A DNA stretch of 64,000 nucleotides from Pseudomonadota bacterium (GTDB lineage Bacteria; Pseudomonadota; Gammaproteobacteria; Burkholderiales; Ferrovaceae): contig JAKABO010000008.1 in assembly GCA_021796835.1 (NCBI GenBank), forward strand, positions 1 through 64,000, in the 5' to 3' direction. The notes under the pieces were generated by a model. It did no database searches, was not told where the DNA came from, and saw only the letters and a list, made by a program, of their open reading frames with translations. Of this stretch, positions 15,273 to 24,294 are shown one piece after another; position 1 is the stretch's first letter; every line of letters starts with the position of its first letter. The position numbers were made by a program, and so were the translations under genes.

Positions 15273-16731
15273 GAAGGTTACCATACGCCGTCTGCCGACG
15301 GGCGTTCCTGGTTTGGACAACCTTCTGGGCGGTGGATTGCCGGAATTCTCGTTCAACCTGATTGCGGGTATGCCGGGAAGCGGAAAAACGACACTCGCCC
15401 ACCAGATCATGTTCTCACAGGCAAACTCGGACAATCGGGTACTGTTCTTCACGGTACTTGGCGAGCCTGCCTTGAAGATGCTCAGGTATCAGCAGCAGTT
15501 TTCGTTTTTTGACATTGATAAAATCAATGATTCGATACGCTTCGTCAATCTGTCTGCTGACCTCATGGGAGGGAATTTCGACCGTGTATTGTCGCGCATC
15601 TCCGAAGAGGTGAAAAACTATACACCCAGTTTGGTATTTGTCGATTCCTTCCGATCGGTCGTGCAATCGACGAAGAATCAGGATACAGGTATGTCCGATT
15701 TGCAAAGATTCGTGCAGCAGTTGGGCATGCAAATGACAAGTTGGCAGACAACCTCGTTTTTATTGGGTGAATATTTGGCGCCGGAAGCAGAGTCCAGCCC
15801 TATTTTTACCGTGGCCGACGGCATCCTCTGGCTTTCGCAAAACATGCACCATAATTCAATGGTACGCAAGATGCAAGTGGTTAAAATGCGCGGTCAAGCT
15901 CAGGCTGCCGGTTTACATACCTTCCGTATCAGCGATGAAGGCATCCAGGTTTTTCCTCGCGCGATGGTCAAACCGAGCGGAGTGGTTGCGCCTTCTATCG
16001 AAGTTTCCGGCGGAGAGCACCGTATTCCTACGGGAGTACCGGGGCTGGATGAGATGATGGGCGGCGGCTTGCCCGCTGGCTATTCTCTGCTCCTGGTCGG
16101 ACCATCCGGTTCCGGGAAAACCGTATTAGCCACAGAATTTCTTGCTGAAGGGGCAGCCAGGGGGGAACCTGGTGTGATTGCAGCGTTTGAAAAGAGTCCG
16201 AACCAACTGCTGAGCAGAAAACTCAATACACTGATTCAGGCTGGGCAGGTTGGGGTGATCGACACGCGTTCTCTGGATTTATCGATTGATCAAATTCTGC
16301 ATGATCTGATCGAAATGATTACCAAAATGCAGGCAAAACGTGTTGTCATCGACTCCCTTTCCGGATTTGAACTGGCACTGGCACCCGAGTTTCATGAGGA
16401 TTTCCGGGGATCTCTGTACCGGATGATTGCCGAGTTGACCGGCATGGGCGTGACCATATTGATGACCTCGGAACTGGAAGACCGCTACACCGATTTGCGT
16501 TTCAGTCCCTTCGGGAGCGCTTTTCTCGCTGATGCAATCATCGTGCAGCGTTATGTTGAAATCGCGGGCCAATTCAAACGCGTCATCTCGGTCGTCAAAG
16601 TCCGTGGCAGCAGGCATAGCAAGGACATTCGGTTATACGATATTACAGATGAAGGCATCGTACTGGGGGAAACTTTGACTGCGTACGCTGGAATCCTGAC
16701 TGGCCGGCCGACTGGAGATCTCGTGGTATAG
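15265..16731 (+). CDS. Double KaiC-domain ATPase
   Basis: The 488-aa protein is two KaiC/RecA-like domains in tandem. Each begins with the family signature PTGVPGLD followed by LLGGGLP or MMGGGLP. The Walker A motifs are GMPGSGKTT (35-43) and GPSGSGKTV (about 279-287). It has the same architecture and nearly the length (519) of cyanobacterial KaiC, a hexameric autokinase-ATPase clock protein. The neighbours are not KaiA/KaiB. By hand alignment the two adjacent phospho-sites of KaiC (Ser431, Thr432) fall on Ala-Phe here, and the catalytic Glu pair of the second domain reads Glu-Lys (AFEKSP). An autokinase clock is thus unlikely; a signalling ATPase is more probable. AGGAG precedes the ATG. Confidence 0.85.
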   Translation: MSKKVTIRRLPTGVPGLDNLLGGGLPEFSFNLIAGMPGSGKTTLAHQIMFSQANSDNRVLFFTVLGEPALKMLRYQQQFSFFDIDKINDSIRFVNLSADLMGGNFDRVLSRISEEVKNYTPSLVFVDSFRSVVQSTKNQDTGMSDLQRFVQQLGMQMTSWQTTSFLLGEYLAPEAESSPIFTVADGILWLSQNMHHNSMVRKMQVVKMRGQAQAAGLHTFRISDEGIQVFPRAMVKPSGVVAPSIEVSGGEHRIPTGVPGLDEMMGGGLPAGYSLLLVGPSGSGKTVLATEFLAEGAARGEPGVIAAFEKSPNQLLSRKLNTLIQAGQVGVIDTRSLDLSIDQILHDLIEMITKMQAKRVVIDSLSGFELALAPEFHEDFRGSLYRMIAELTGMGVTILMTSELEDRYTDLRFSPFGSAFLADAIIVQRYVEIAGQFKRVISVVKVRGSRHSKDIRLYDITDEGIVLGETLTAYAGILTGRPTGDLVV

Positions 16732-16750
16732 GGAAGAAAGGGACATCGTA

Positions 16751-18436
16751 ATGAGTAAAAATGACAAAGGTCAAATTTCCGACCCCGGTGATTCGGTCTC
16801 TTCGGGCACGAATTCTGAGAGTGAAAGACAGTTCACTGTCCGCGGAAACGACAGAAGGCGAGGGGGAAGCATTGTCATTCACCCTCCCCCCCAAATCGAC
16901 CTTCTGCACCCCGAAGATTCGATCAGTGCGCGAGAAGATGCCGTGCGGTTGCGGGAACAGGATGTCAACCTGCTCGAGCAGGAAATTATTACTGCAGAGA
17001 CCACGCAGAAAACTTCCGACCCTCACCTGAAGGTATTGCAACAAGCGAACGCAAATCTGGTAATTGCTACCATCGAAGCGCATAAACTGGCCGAACAAAT
17101 CCAGATGTCTAAAACGCATCTGGATCATTTAGCCCATCACGATGGACTCACCGATTTGCCCAACCGAATGCTGCTGCATGACCGGCTTGGTCAGGCAATC
17201 GAGTCGGCTCGTCGTCGAGGCAGGAAACTTGCGTTGTTGTTCATGGATGTGGATCGATTCAAAAATATCAACGACTCTCTGGGGCATGTGATTGGAGATC
17301 AACTGCTGCAATCGGTGGCGAAACGCCTGGTTGAGTGCGTGCGTCATTCAGACTCCGTCTGCCGCCAAGGGGGGGACGAGTTCATTATACTGCTGGCCGA
17401 AATCGAGCACGCAGAAGACGCAGCGCTTTCTGCACAGAAGGTGCTTACAGCGCTCGCGATTCCTCATCGCATCGACCAGCACGACCTCTATATCAGCGTG
17501 AGCATCGGTATCTGCATCTACCCCGACGATGGTTCGGATGCAACTTCCCTGATCAAGGGTGCGGATATGGCGATGTATCATACCAAGGGAAACGGGGGTA
17601 ACGACTATACATTCTTCGAGCAGAGCATGAATACCCAGGCCGTCAAGAAGCTCTCCACTGAAACCGATCTGCAACTCGCACTGCAACGGCAGGAATTCGT
17701 GCTGTACTACCAGCCGAAAATAAATCTTCAGAGTGGCGAAATTGTCGGGGTAGAGGCGCTCATCCGCTGGCGTCATCCACGGCATGGACTGATCCTGCCC
17801 GGGCAGTTTATCCAGATCGCCGAAGACTGTGGCCTCATTGTGCCCATCGGCGCGTGGGTTTTGCGGGAAGCTTGCAAACAAGCCAAAGCCTGGCAAGATT
17901 CTGGTTTTCCTCCCCTCCCGGTGGCGGTCAACATCTCTGCCGCACAGTTCAGACGTAAGGATTTTCTGGAAAGCCTGGCGGGGATCCTGAAAGACACCGG
18001 CCTGGCAGCGCGCTATCTCGAACTTGAGTTGACCGAAAGCGTGCTCATGCAGGATGCAAATGTTACCGTCTCCATGCTCGAGGCGCTCAAAGCCATGGGC
18101 GCTCAACTTGCCATTGACGACTTTGGTACGGGTTTTTCGAGTTTGAGTTATTTGAAACGTTTTCCGATTGACACGCTGAAGATCGACCAGTCGTTTATGC
18201 ATGACATCACGAAGGCTATGGACAATCTGGATGATGCTGCCCTCGTGACCGCCGTGATCGGCCTGGGAAAAAGCCTCAATTTGTGCGTCATTGCCGAAGG
18301 TGTGGAAACGCATGAACAGTTGGTATTCCTGCAGAACCAGGGGTGTAGCGAAGGACAGGGGTTTTATTTCAGTCAGCCAGTATCTGAGAAAAAAATGACT
18401 ATGTTGCTTCGAACGGATCGCACGATACCTTTTTGA
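16751..18436 (+). CDS. GGDEF-EAL protein (cyclic di-GMP synthase/phosphodiesterase)
   Basis: The 561-aa product starts with a polar, low-complexity region and a coiled coil (about 55-120, RLREQDVNLLEQEIITAE). A GGDEF domain (GGDEF intact near 206) and an EAL domain (EALIRW near 335) follow. Both signature motifs are complete, so either activity is possible; the net effect cannot be told from sequence. There is no membrane helix or PAS domain. It follows the KaiC-like gene by 19 nt with a GGGA ribosome binding site, so the KaiC-like ATPase and c-di-GMP turnover are probably expressed together. The coiled coil may be the coupling surface. Confidence 0.88.
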   Translation: MSKNDKGQISDPGDSVSSGTNSESERQFTVRGNDRRRGGSIVIHPPPQIDLLHPEDSISAREDAVRLREQDVNLLEQEIITAETTQKTSDPHLKVLQQANANLVIATIEAHKLAEQIQMSKTHLDHLAHHDGLTDLPNRMLLHDRLGQAIESARRRGRKLALLFMDVDRFKNINDSLGHVIGDQLLQSVAKRLVECVRHSDSVCRQGGDEFIILLAEIEHAEDAALSAQKVLTALAIPHRIDQHDLYISVSIGICIYPDDGSDATSLIKGADMAMYHTKGNGGNDYTFFEQSMNTQAVKKLSTETDLQLALQRQEFVLYYQPKINLQSGEIVGVEALIRWRHPRHGLILPGQFIQIAEDCGLIVPIGAWVLREACKQAKAWQDSGFPPLPVAVNISAAQFRRKDFLESLAGILKDTGLAARYLELELTESVLMQDANVTVSMLEALKAMGAQLAIDDFGTGFSSLSYLKRFPIDTLKIDQSFMHDITKAMDNLDDAALVTAVIGLGKSLNLCVIAEGVETHEQLVFLQNQGCSEGQGFYFSQPVSEKKMTMLLRTDRTIPF

Positions 18437-18479
18437 TTTTGTATCACAAATCGCTGTCCGAATCGATGGTCAGAATTCA

Positions 18480-21400
18480 TCAGCGATGAGATAGCCATGT
18501 ATCAAATTGATTTGCGGGAAGAGGCTGGCTGAAATAAAACCCCTGACCCTCGTCACATCCCTGTTCACGCAGGAAAACCAGTTGCTCCCGCGTCTCCACG
18601 CCTTCGGCGATGGTTTTCAGGCCCAGGCTCTTGGCCATGCTGATGATGGCCGCAATGATGGCCCGATCTTCCTCAGCCGTGCTGATGTTCTGCACAAAGG
18701 ACTGGTCGATCTTGAGTTTGTACACGTTGAACTTTTTCAAGTAATTCAGTGAGGAGTAGCCCGTACCAAAATCATCGATGGACAAGCGGATCCCCTGTTT
18801 GGACAAACCGGCCATGATGGCAATGGCACTCTGGGGATCATGCATGGCTACACTCTCGGTCAGTTCCAACTCAAACAGGTGGGAGGGAACCGAAGCCTCC
18901 TGCAAAAGCCGTGAGATCAAATCGGATAGGCTGGAAAATAGAAACTGGACTGCCGACAGGTTGACAGCCATGATGACGGGGAGGGCGCCATGGTCCAGCC
19001 ATTGTTTGAGTTGCTGGATCGCCTTGCGAATCACCCATTCGCCGATGGGAATGATCAAACCGGTGTCCTCGGCAACGGGAATGAACTCTGCCGGCGATAT
19101 TTGACCCAGTTCAGGATGATTCCAGCGCAACAGTGCCTCTGCGCCGATGATCCGGTTGTTGACCAGTGAAATCTGCGGTTGATAATACAGGTCGAATTGG
19201 TCGCATTCCAACGCGTGGCGTAAGGCATTCACCAATTGCATGTTGCGTGTCGTGCGGGCCTGCATTTCGGGCGTAAAGAAGCGGTAACCGTTCCGTCCTT
19301 CATTCTTGGCGCGATACATGGCCGTATCGGCGCTTTTGGACAGCGTTTCCAGGTTGATGCCATCGCCAGGATAAACCGCAATGCCGATGGAAACCGTCAC
19401 GGAGAGTTCATACTGCTCGATCTGATACGGCGCAGCCACGATATCCAATATCTTTTGTGCCACCTGTGCGGCCCCTTGCGCATCACTGCCCGGGAGCATG
19501 ACGATGAATTCATCACCGCCCAACCGCGAAATGGTATCCTCTTCCCTCAACAGGCTTTGCAGGCGCCTGGCGACCATGACCAACAGGGCATCCCCAGTGC
19601 CGTGCCCCAATGAGTCATTGATTTCCTTGAAACGATCGAGATCGAGAAACATCAACGCCAGGTGACCATTGCTGCGCTTGGCCAGACTCAGGGCATAGCG
19701 GAGGTGTTCATCCAGTTGTGCACGATTTGGCAAACCGGTCAACACATCATAGTTGGCCAGGTATTGAATCCGTGCCTCATTGCGACGACGTTCGGTGATG
19801 TCCCGGGTAATCCCCAACAAGGCGGTAATATCACCTTTGGCATCTCTCAGTGGGGCCGCGTGGGTTTCCACTTGCCGCCGCGTGCCCTTCAATCCGACGA
19901 TCTCAAATTCCGCAATGGCATTTTGCCCCTGCATCACCTGTCGGCGCAGAGTTTCAAGGTTTTCATGAAATTCTGGCGGAATGAAATCCAGAAGGGAATT
20001 CTGTCTGGCTTCCTCGAGGGAAGAGACCTCCAACAATTTCAAACCAATGGCGTTGATGTCCATCAACTCTCCCTGAAGACCGATGACTTCGATACATTCT
20101 GGTTCGGTCTCGATGATGGTTCTCAGTCGTTGCTCACTTTCCCGCAAGTCCTCTTCCGCACGTTGACGCCGGGTTTCACGGTCAAAACTGGTCAGGGCAT
20201 AGTCTATGTCCAGTGCCATTTCGAGAAGGAGTGCCTGGATACTCTCATCAAAAGCGTGAGCGGTACCGGCATACAAGGCAAAGGTTCCAATGGGTTGGCC
20301 ATTACAGTGCAGGGGAATTGCGGCACAGGCTGCCAAACCATACTGGGTAGCGGTTTCCTGCCAGGGAACGGTCATGGGATCCCGTTTGAAATTCTGGCAC
20401 CAGACCGCGCGATTTTCCCGCAGAGCCGTACCCACGGGCCCACGCCCCGCGGGTTTGTCTGCTTCCACGGAGATGTTGAGCGTTTCCAGATAGTCCTGTC
20501 CGGCACCAAAAGACGCAACCGGGACGATCCGTTTCGTTGCATCATTCAGTATGCCGATCCAGGCCATTTTCAAGCCACCGAAATTGACGACATCACGGCA
20601 TACTTGCGGGAAGAGTTCGGCCTCACAGGTGCAACGCACGATGGCCTGATTGCATTGACTGAGTGCTGCGTAGAGTTGTGTGAGACGCTGTAATTTTACC
20701 TCTGCAGACTTGCGTTCGCTGATATCCCGCACCGTGGCCTGGATCAGACCATTGGGCCCAGGATTCATGCGGGTCAGCAGGACATCCGCAAAAAACTCGG
20801 TTCCATCGGTTCGCTTATGCATCCATTCAAAAAAATGCGTCCCCTTGTCGAGCGCCAGTTCCATCATTTCTCGCGCTTTTTCATACGAACCGCGACCATC
20901 CGGCTGAAATTCCGGGGAAGCGTCAGCGGGGGAGAGTGAAATGAATTCCGCTTCATCCGCGCACCTGAACAATGCGATGGCGGCTGGATTTCCACTGAGA
21001 AAGCCTTTGTCGATGTTCAGGGTCATGATGGCATCCCGTGAGGATTCAAACAGCCGCCGGAAGGCGGCTTCGCTCTCCCGCAGGGCTTCTTCCTCGTGCT
21101 CACGACTGATGGCGATGGATGCAATATGGGTGACGGTGTCCATCAGACGGAGGTGTTCATGGGTTGGAAGTTCTGGTTTGGCGTTATACAGGGCCAGGGT
21201 GCCCAGCACGCGTTTTTTTGCATCGATGATGGGGGTGGACCAATAGGCGTGAACTCCCTTTTTCAACGCAATATTTCTGTGGCCTTCCCAAGAGGGATCG
21301 ACGGCGATGTTTTCGACGAAGACCGGTTCCCCGGGAAGGATCTCGGTGTCGCATGAACCTGTCTGTGAACGGCTGGACTGTCCGTCCATGGCGGTGATCA

Positions 21401-21587
21401 GCGGAGAGGGCAGGGGGAAGGACGCACCATGGTAGACCTGTACCCCTTCCTGATCGAGCAATAAAATGGATCCTCGCACCCCCGGAGCCCGGGATTCGAG
21501 AAACTCAATCAAGGCGCACAAGGATTCCGACAAGGGAGCCCCCGTGGCCACCATTTCCAAAATTCTTTCGGTTTCATTGGGCAGCAT
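18480..21587 (-). CDS. GAF-PAS-GAF-PAS-GGDEF-EAL signalling protein
   Basis: The 1035-aa protein has, in order, a GAF domain (about 10-165), a PAS domain (about 168-290), a second GAF (about 310-460) and a second PAS with PAC (about 475-600). A GGDEF domain (RLGGDEF near 686) and an EAL domain (AEALLRW near 815) complete it. Both catalytic signatures are intact. No membrane segment is present, so it is a cytoplasmic sensor that sets cyclic di-GMP levels in response to ligands bound by GAF/PAS. It converges on the other GGDEF-EAL gene with 43 nt between stop codons and may serve the same process. Confidence 0.9.
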   Translation of the reverse strand: MLPNETERILEMVATGAPLSESLCALIEFLESRAPGVRGSILLLDQEGVQVYHGASFPLPSPLITAMDGQSSRSQTGSCDTEILPGEPVFVENIAVDPSWEGHRNIALKKGVHAYWSTPIIDAKKRVLGTLALYNAKPELPTHEHLRLMDTVTHIASIAISREHEEEALRESEAAFRRLFESSRDAIMTLNIDKGFLSGNPAAIALFRCADEAEFISLSPADASPEFQPDGRGSYEKAREMMELALDKGTHFFEWMHKRTDGTEFFADVLLTRMNPGPNGLIQATVRDISERKSAEVKLQRLTQLYAALSQCNQAIVRCTCEAELFPQVCRDVVNFGGLKMAWIGILNDATKRIVPVASFGAGQDYLETLNISVEADKPAGRGPVGTALRENRAVWCQNFKRDPMTVPWQETATQYGLAACAAIPLHCNGQPIGTFALYAGTAHAFDESIQALLLEMALDIDYALTSFDRETRRQRAEEDLRESEQRLRTIIETEPECIEVIGLQGELMDINAIGLKLLEVSSLEEARQNSLLDFIPPEFHENLETLRRQVMQGQNAIAEFEIVGLKGTRRQVETHAAPLRDAKGDITALLGITRDITERRRNEARIQYLANYDVLTGLPNRAQLDEHLRYALSLAKRSNGHLALMFLDLDRFKEINDSLGHGTGDALLVMVARRLQSLLREEDTISRLGGDEFIVMLPGSDAQGAAQVAQKILDIVAAPYQIEQYELSVTVSIGIAVYPGDGINLETLSKSADTAMYRAKNEGRNGYRFFTPEMQARTTRNMQLVNALRHALECDQFDLYYQPQISLVNNRIIGAEALLRWNHPELGQISPAEFIPVAEDTGLIIPIGEWVIRKAIQQLKQWLDHGALPVIMAVNLSAVQFLFSSLSDLISRLLQEASVPSHLFELELTESVAMHDPQSAIAIMAGLSKQGIRLSIDDFGTGYSSLNYLKKFNVYKLKIDQSFVQNISTAEEDRAIIAAIISMAKSLGLKTIAEGVETREQLVFLREQGCDEGQGFYFSQPLPANQFDTWLSHR

Positions 21588-21718
21588 GTCAGATCACGTT
21601 AAAATGGTTCATGGGCAAGTCCATCATTCGGTTTCCCGGATTTTTGAATGATGACAGCAAGTGTGCCAGAAAGCATCAAAACACTACAGAACCTGTTAAA
21701 TAATCTGGAGGGATCCGT

Positions 21719-22057
21719 ATGGGATTTTTTTCACACTTCATGGCCGCTGTCAGCGACCACAAGACTGACACCGAGTTGCCCGCCGATGCCCGGTTGATCG
21801 ACGTACGGACTCATTCCGAGTTCATTTCGGGACATATCGAAGGGGCCATCAATCTTCCGCTGGACCGGTTCAATCATGACATTCATCAGGTCATCAAGGA
21901 TAAAAGTACCCCTGTAATCCTGTACTGCCGCTCGGGCGCACGCTCGGGTCACGCCCTGTCTGTCATGCACCAACTGGGTTACACCCAGGTGTTCAATGGA
22001 GGCAGCGTGGGAAGTTTGGCCTTGCGCATGAAGAAGGAGGTCAAACGAGGCGTTTGA
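21719..22057 (+). CDS. Single-domain rhodanese
   Basis: The 112-aa product is one rhodanese domain with the active-site loop CRSGARSG (catalytic Cys70) and the preceding DVRTHSEFISGHIEGAINLP signature. Such proteins carry sulfane sulfur on the Cys. There is no signal peptide, so it is cytoplasmic. GGAGGGATCC lies before the ATG. It is divergent from the large GGDEF-EAL gene. The substrate is unknown. Confidence 0.85.
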   Translation: MGFFSHFMAAVSDHKTDTELPADARLIDVRTHSEFISGHIEGAINLPLDRFNHDIHQVIKDKSTPVILYCRSGARSGHALSVMHQLGYTQVFNGGSVGSLALRMKKEVKRGV

Positions 22058-22204
22058 AGGCGCCGAGGGGAATGCCGGCTTTTTCGGGTATGGCTATCTG
22101 TGCTAACATGGCACCAGTGACGGGCCTGTTTTGGTCATGACAAAAAACGGAAATTGACCTCTTAATCGATGCTCTGGCGGGTGCGTGTGAAGAAAAAAGG
22201 GTAT

Positions 22205-23005
22205 ATGCGCGCGCTCCTGTTGGCGTTTTTACTCCCTCTCCTGATGGATTTTGCCTGGGGAGAGGAGGCGGAAGGCGGCAGGGTTGTCGTACCCATTCTG
22301 CTCTACCATCGCTTTGGTCCCGTGGTTGCGGACTCGATGACGGTCAAAACTTCAGTCTTCGCTTCCCAACTTGAATATCTTCGGGTACAGGGTTACACCG
22401 TGATCCCCCTGCGCCGTCTGGTTTCCTCCCTTGCAGGAAAAGCGCCGCCCTTGCCCGATCGCTCCGTCGTGATCACCGTGGATGATGGCCATGAATCCGT
22501 ATTTACGGACCTGTATCCGCTGGTCCGCCGCTACCACATTCCCGTTACCTTGTTCATTTATCCTTCGGCCATCTCCAACGCCCGTTATGCCCTGACCTGG
22601 CAACAATTGCAGGAAATGAAGGGCAGTGGCCTCGTGGATATCCAATCCCATACTTATTGGCATCCCAACTTCAAAAAGGAAAAAAAACGCCTGACAGTTC
22701 AGGAATATGAGAATTTCGTACATCGTCAACTGCTCAGATCCAGAGAGGTCTTGCAAGAGAAACTGGGCGGGACGGTGGATATGCTGGCTTGGCCCTATGG
22801 GATCTATGACGACGAACTGATCGAGGATGCCAGGCGGGCAGGGTATGTCGCAGGATTTTCCATGGTGAGACACCCGGTTACCCGAGCCGATCCCATGATG
22901 GCCTTGCCCCGTTATCTGATGATCGACCCGGTTCAGGGCGTCTTGTTCGAAAAATTGCTCGCGGAATCTTCCCGTTTCCGGGAGGTAAGAGAGAATCGAC
23001 CGTGA
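22205..23005 (+). CDS. Secreted polysaccharide deacetylase (NodB fold)
   Basis: The ATG at 22205 follows AAAAAAGGG and gives a clean signal peptide (MRALLLAFLLPLLMDFAWG), so I prefer it to an upstream ATG at 22169. The 266-aa protein has NodB motif 1 (TVDDGH, with the metal and catalytic Asp) and motif 2 (SHTYWHP), then LAWPYG-YDDELI for the later motifs. These enzymes remove acetyl groups from N-acetylated glycans outside the cytoplasm. It is the first gene of a three-gene operon with four-nt overlaps, so it probably acts on the same glycan as the next two products, either peptidoglycan or an exopolysaccharide. Confidence 0.85.
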   Translation: MRALLLAFLLPLLMDFAWGEEAEGGRVVVPILLYHRFGPVVADSMTVKTSVFASQLEYLRVQGYTVIPLRRLVSSLAGKAPPLPDRSVVITVDDGHESVFTDLYPLVRRYHIPVTLFIYPSAISNARYALTWQQLQEMKGSGLVDIQSHTYWHPNFKKEKKRLTVQEYENFVHRQLLRSREVLQEKLGGTVDMLAWPYGIYDDELIEDARRAGYVAGFSMVRHPVTRADPMMALPRYLMIDPVQGVLFEKLLAESSRFREVRENRP

Positions 23006-24294
23006 AGAGCCTCAACCGCCGTGTTTCCCTTCTTTTCCTGCTTCTCTGGAGCATATCGAACTCCGTGTCCGCCCTGACGTCATCCTACGTAGGGACCGTA
23101 CTGGATGCCGAGACCCGGAAACCCATCGAAAACGCCTTCGTGACGCTTGGCGCCACTGTCGTACGAACCGATCCCAACGGAAGGTTCACCATCGATGGCC
23201 GTGGCGAGCAGTTGGGGATTCGGGCTTATGGACATGTCCGTCGTGAGGTCCCCCTGGTCAATTTCAACCGTGACAGGTCTGTGTTTACCCTGAGCCCTTT
23301 CATCCCCAAGGCTCTCTATCTTTCATTCTATGGAGTCGGGGATAAACGGTTGCGTCAATCTGCGCTCGGCCTCATTCAGCATACGCAAGTGAATGCGCTG
23401 GTGATCGACCTCAAGGGAGATCGAGGGGATGTCTCTTTCAAAAGCGTCATCCCCCTGGCGACACAAATCGGTGCACGAAAAATCACGACCATCAAGGATA
23501 TCAATGCACTGGTGAACGAATTGCACGCCAGGGGCATCTACCTCATCGGGAGAATCGTGGTGTTCAAGGATGATCCCCTGGCCAAGGCACGGCCTGATCT
23601 GGCACTCAGAACGACGGAGGGGGCCATCTGGAGGGACCGGGAGGGGCTGTCGTGGCCCGATCCATTCAACAAAACGGTATGGAACTACAATATCGATCTG
23701 GCAGAAGAGGCGGCGCGCGCAGGATTCGATGAAATTCAGTTTGACTATGTTCGCTTCCCGGATTCCATGGAACCGGTGTATCCGGTACCAAATACAGAAG
23801 AAAACCGGGTCAAGGCCATCACCGGGTTTCTCGCCTCGGCAAGGAAAAGACTCGTTCCCTATAACGTTTTTCTGGCTGCGGATATTTTCGGGTATGTGGC
23901 ATGGAATACCGATGATACCCATATCGGTCAGAAGTTACAGAATCTGGCCGAAGTCCTGGACTATCTGTCCCTGATGCTCTATCCCTCCGGATTCAAGTTC
24001 GGAATACCCGGGTACCTCGATCCCGTCCAGCATCCGCGTGAAATTGTCCTGCTTTCCCTGGAGAAAGCACAACAACGCAGCGGATTGCCGGCTCTTCGTT
24101 TTCGGCCCTGGCTTCAGGCATTCCGGGACTATGCATTTGACCGAAGATGGTTCCGGACACCTCAAATACGGGCACAGATCGAGGCAGCCGAGCATTTCGG
24201 CAGCGATGGATGGATGCTGTGGAACCCGCACAACCTCTATGGCGACGGTCTTCAGGACCAGCCAAACCCTGGGCGCAACGTGTTCACCCCATGA
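23002..24294 (+). CDS. DUF4015 putative glycosidase with carboxypeptidase-regulatory-like domain
   Basis: After a signal peptide (about 1-24) the 430-aa protein has a small beta-sandwich of the carboxypeptidase regulatory type (about 27-90: GTVLDAETRKPIENAFV). A DUF4015 TIM-barrel follows (about 105-415), with NALVIDLKGDRG, GRIVVFKDDPLA and FDEIQFDYVRFPDS as family signs. DUF4015 is related to glycoside hydrolases, but no substrate is proven to my knowledge. The start overlaps the deacetylase stop (ATGA), and the stop overlaps the next start the same way. I infer a periplasmic or surface glycan-cleaving role. Confidence 0.8.
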   Translation: MKSLNRRVSLLFLLLWSISNSVSALTSSYVGTVLDAETRKPIENAFVTLGATVVRTDPNGRFTIDGRGEQLGIRAYGHVRREVPLVNFNRDRSVFTLSPFIPKALYLSFYGVGDKRLRQSALGLIQHTQVNALVIDLKGDRGDVSFKSVIPLATQIGARKITTIKDINALVNELHARGIYLIGRIVVFKDDPLAKARPDLALRTTEGAIWRDREGLSWPDPFNKTVWNYNIDLAEEAARAGFDEIQFDYVRFPDSMEPVYPVPNTEENRVKAITGFLASARKRLVPYNVFLAADIFGYVAWNTDDTHIGQKLQNLAEVLDYLSLMLYPSGFKFGIPGYLDPVQHPREIVLLSLEKAQQRSGLPALRFRPWLQAFRDYAFDRRWFRTPQIRAQIEAAEHFGSDGWMLWNPHNLYGDGLQDQPNPGRNVFTP

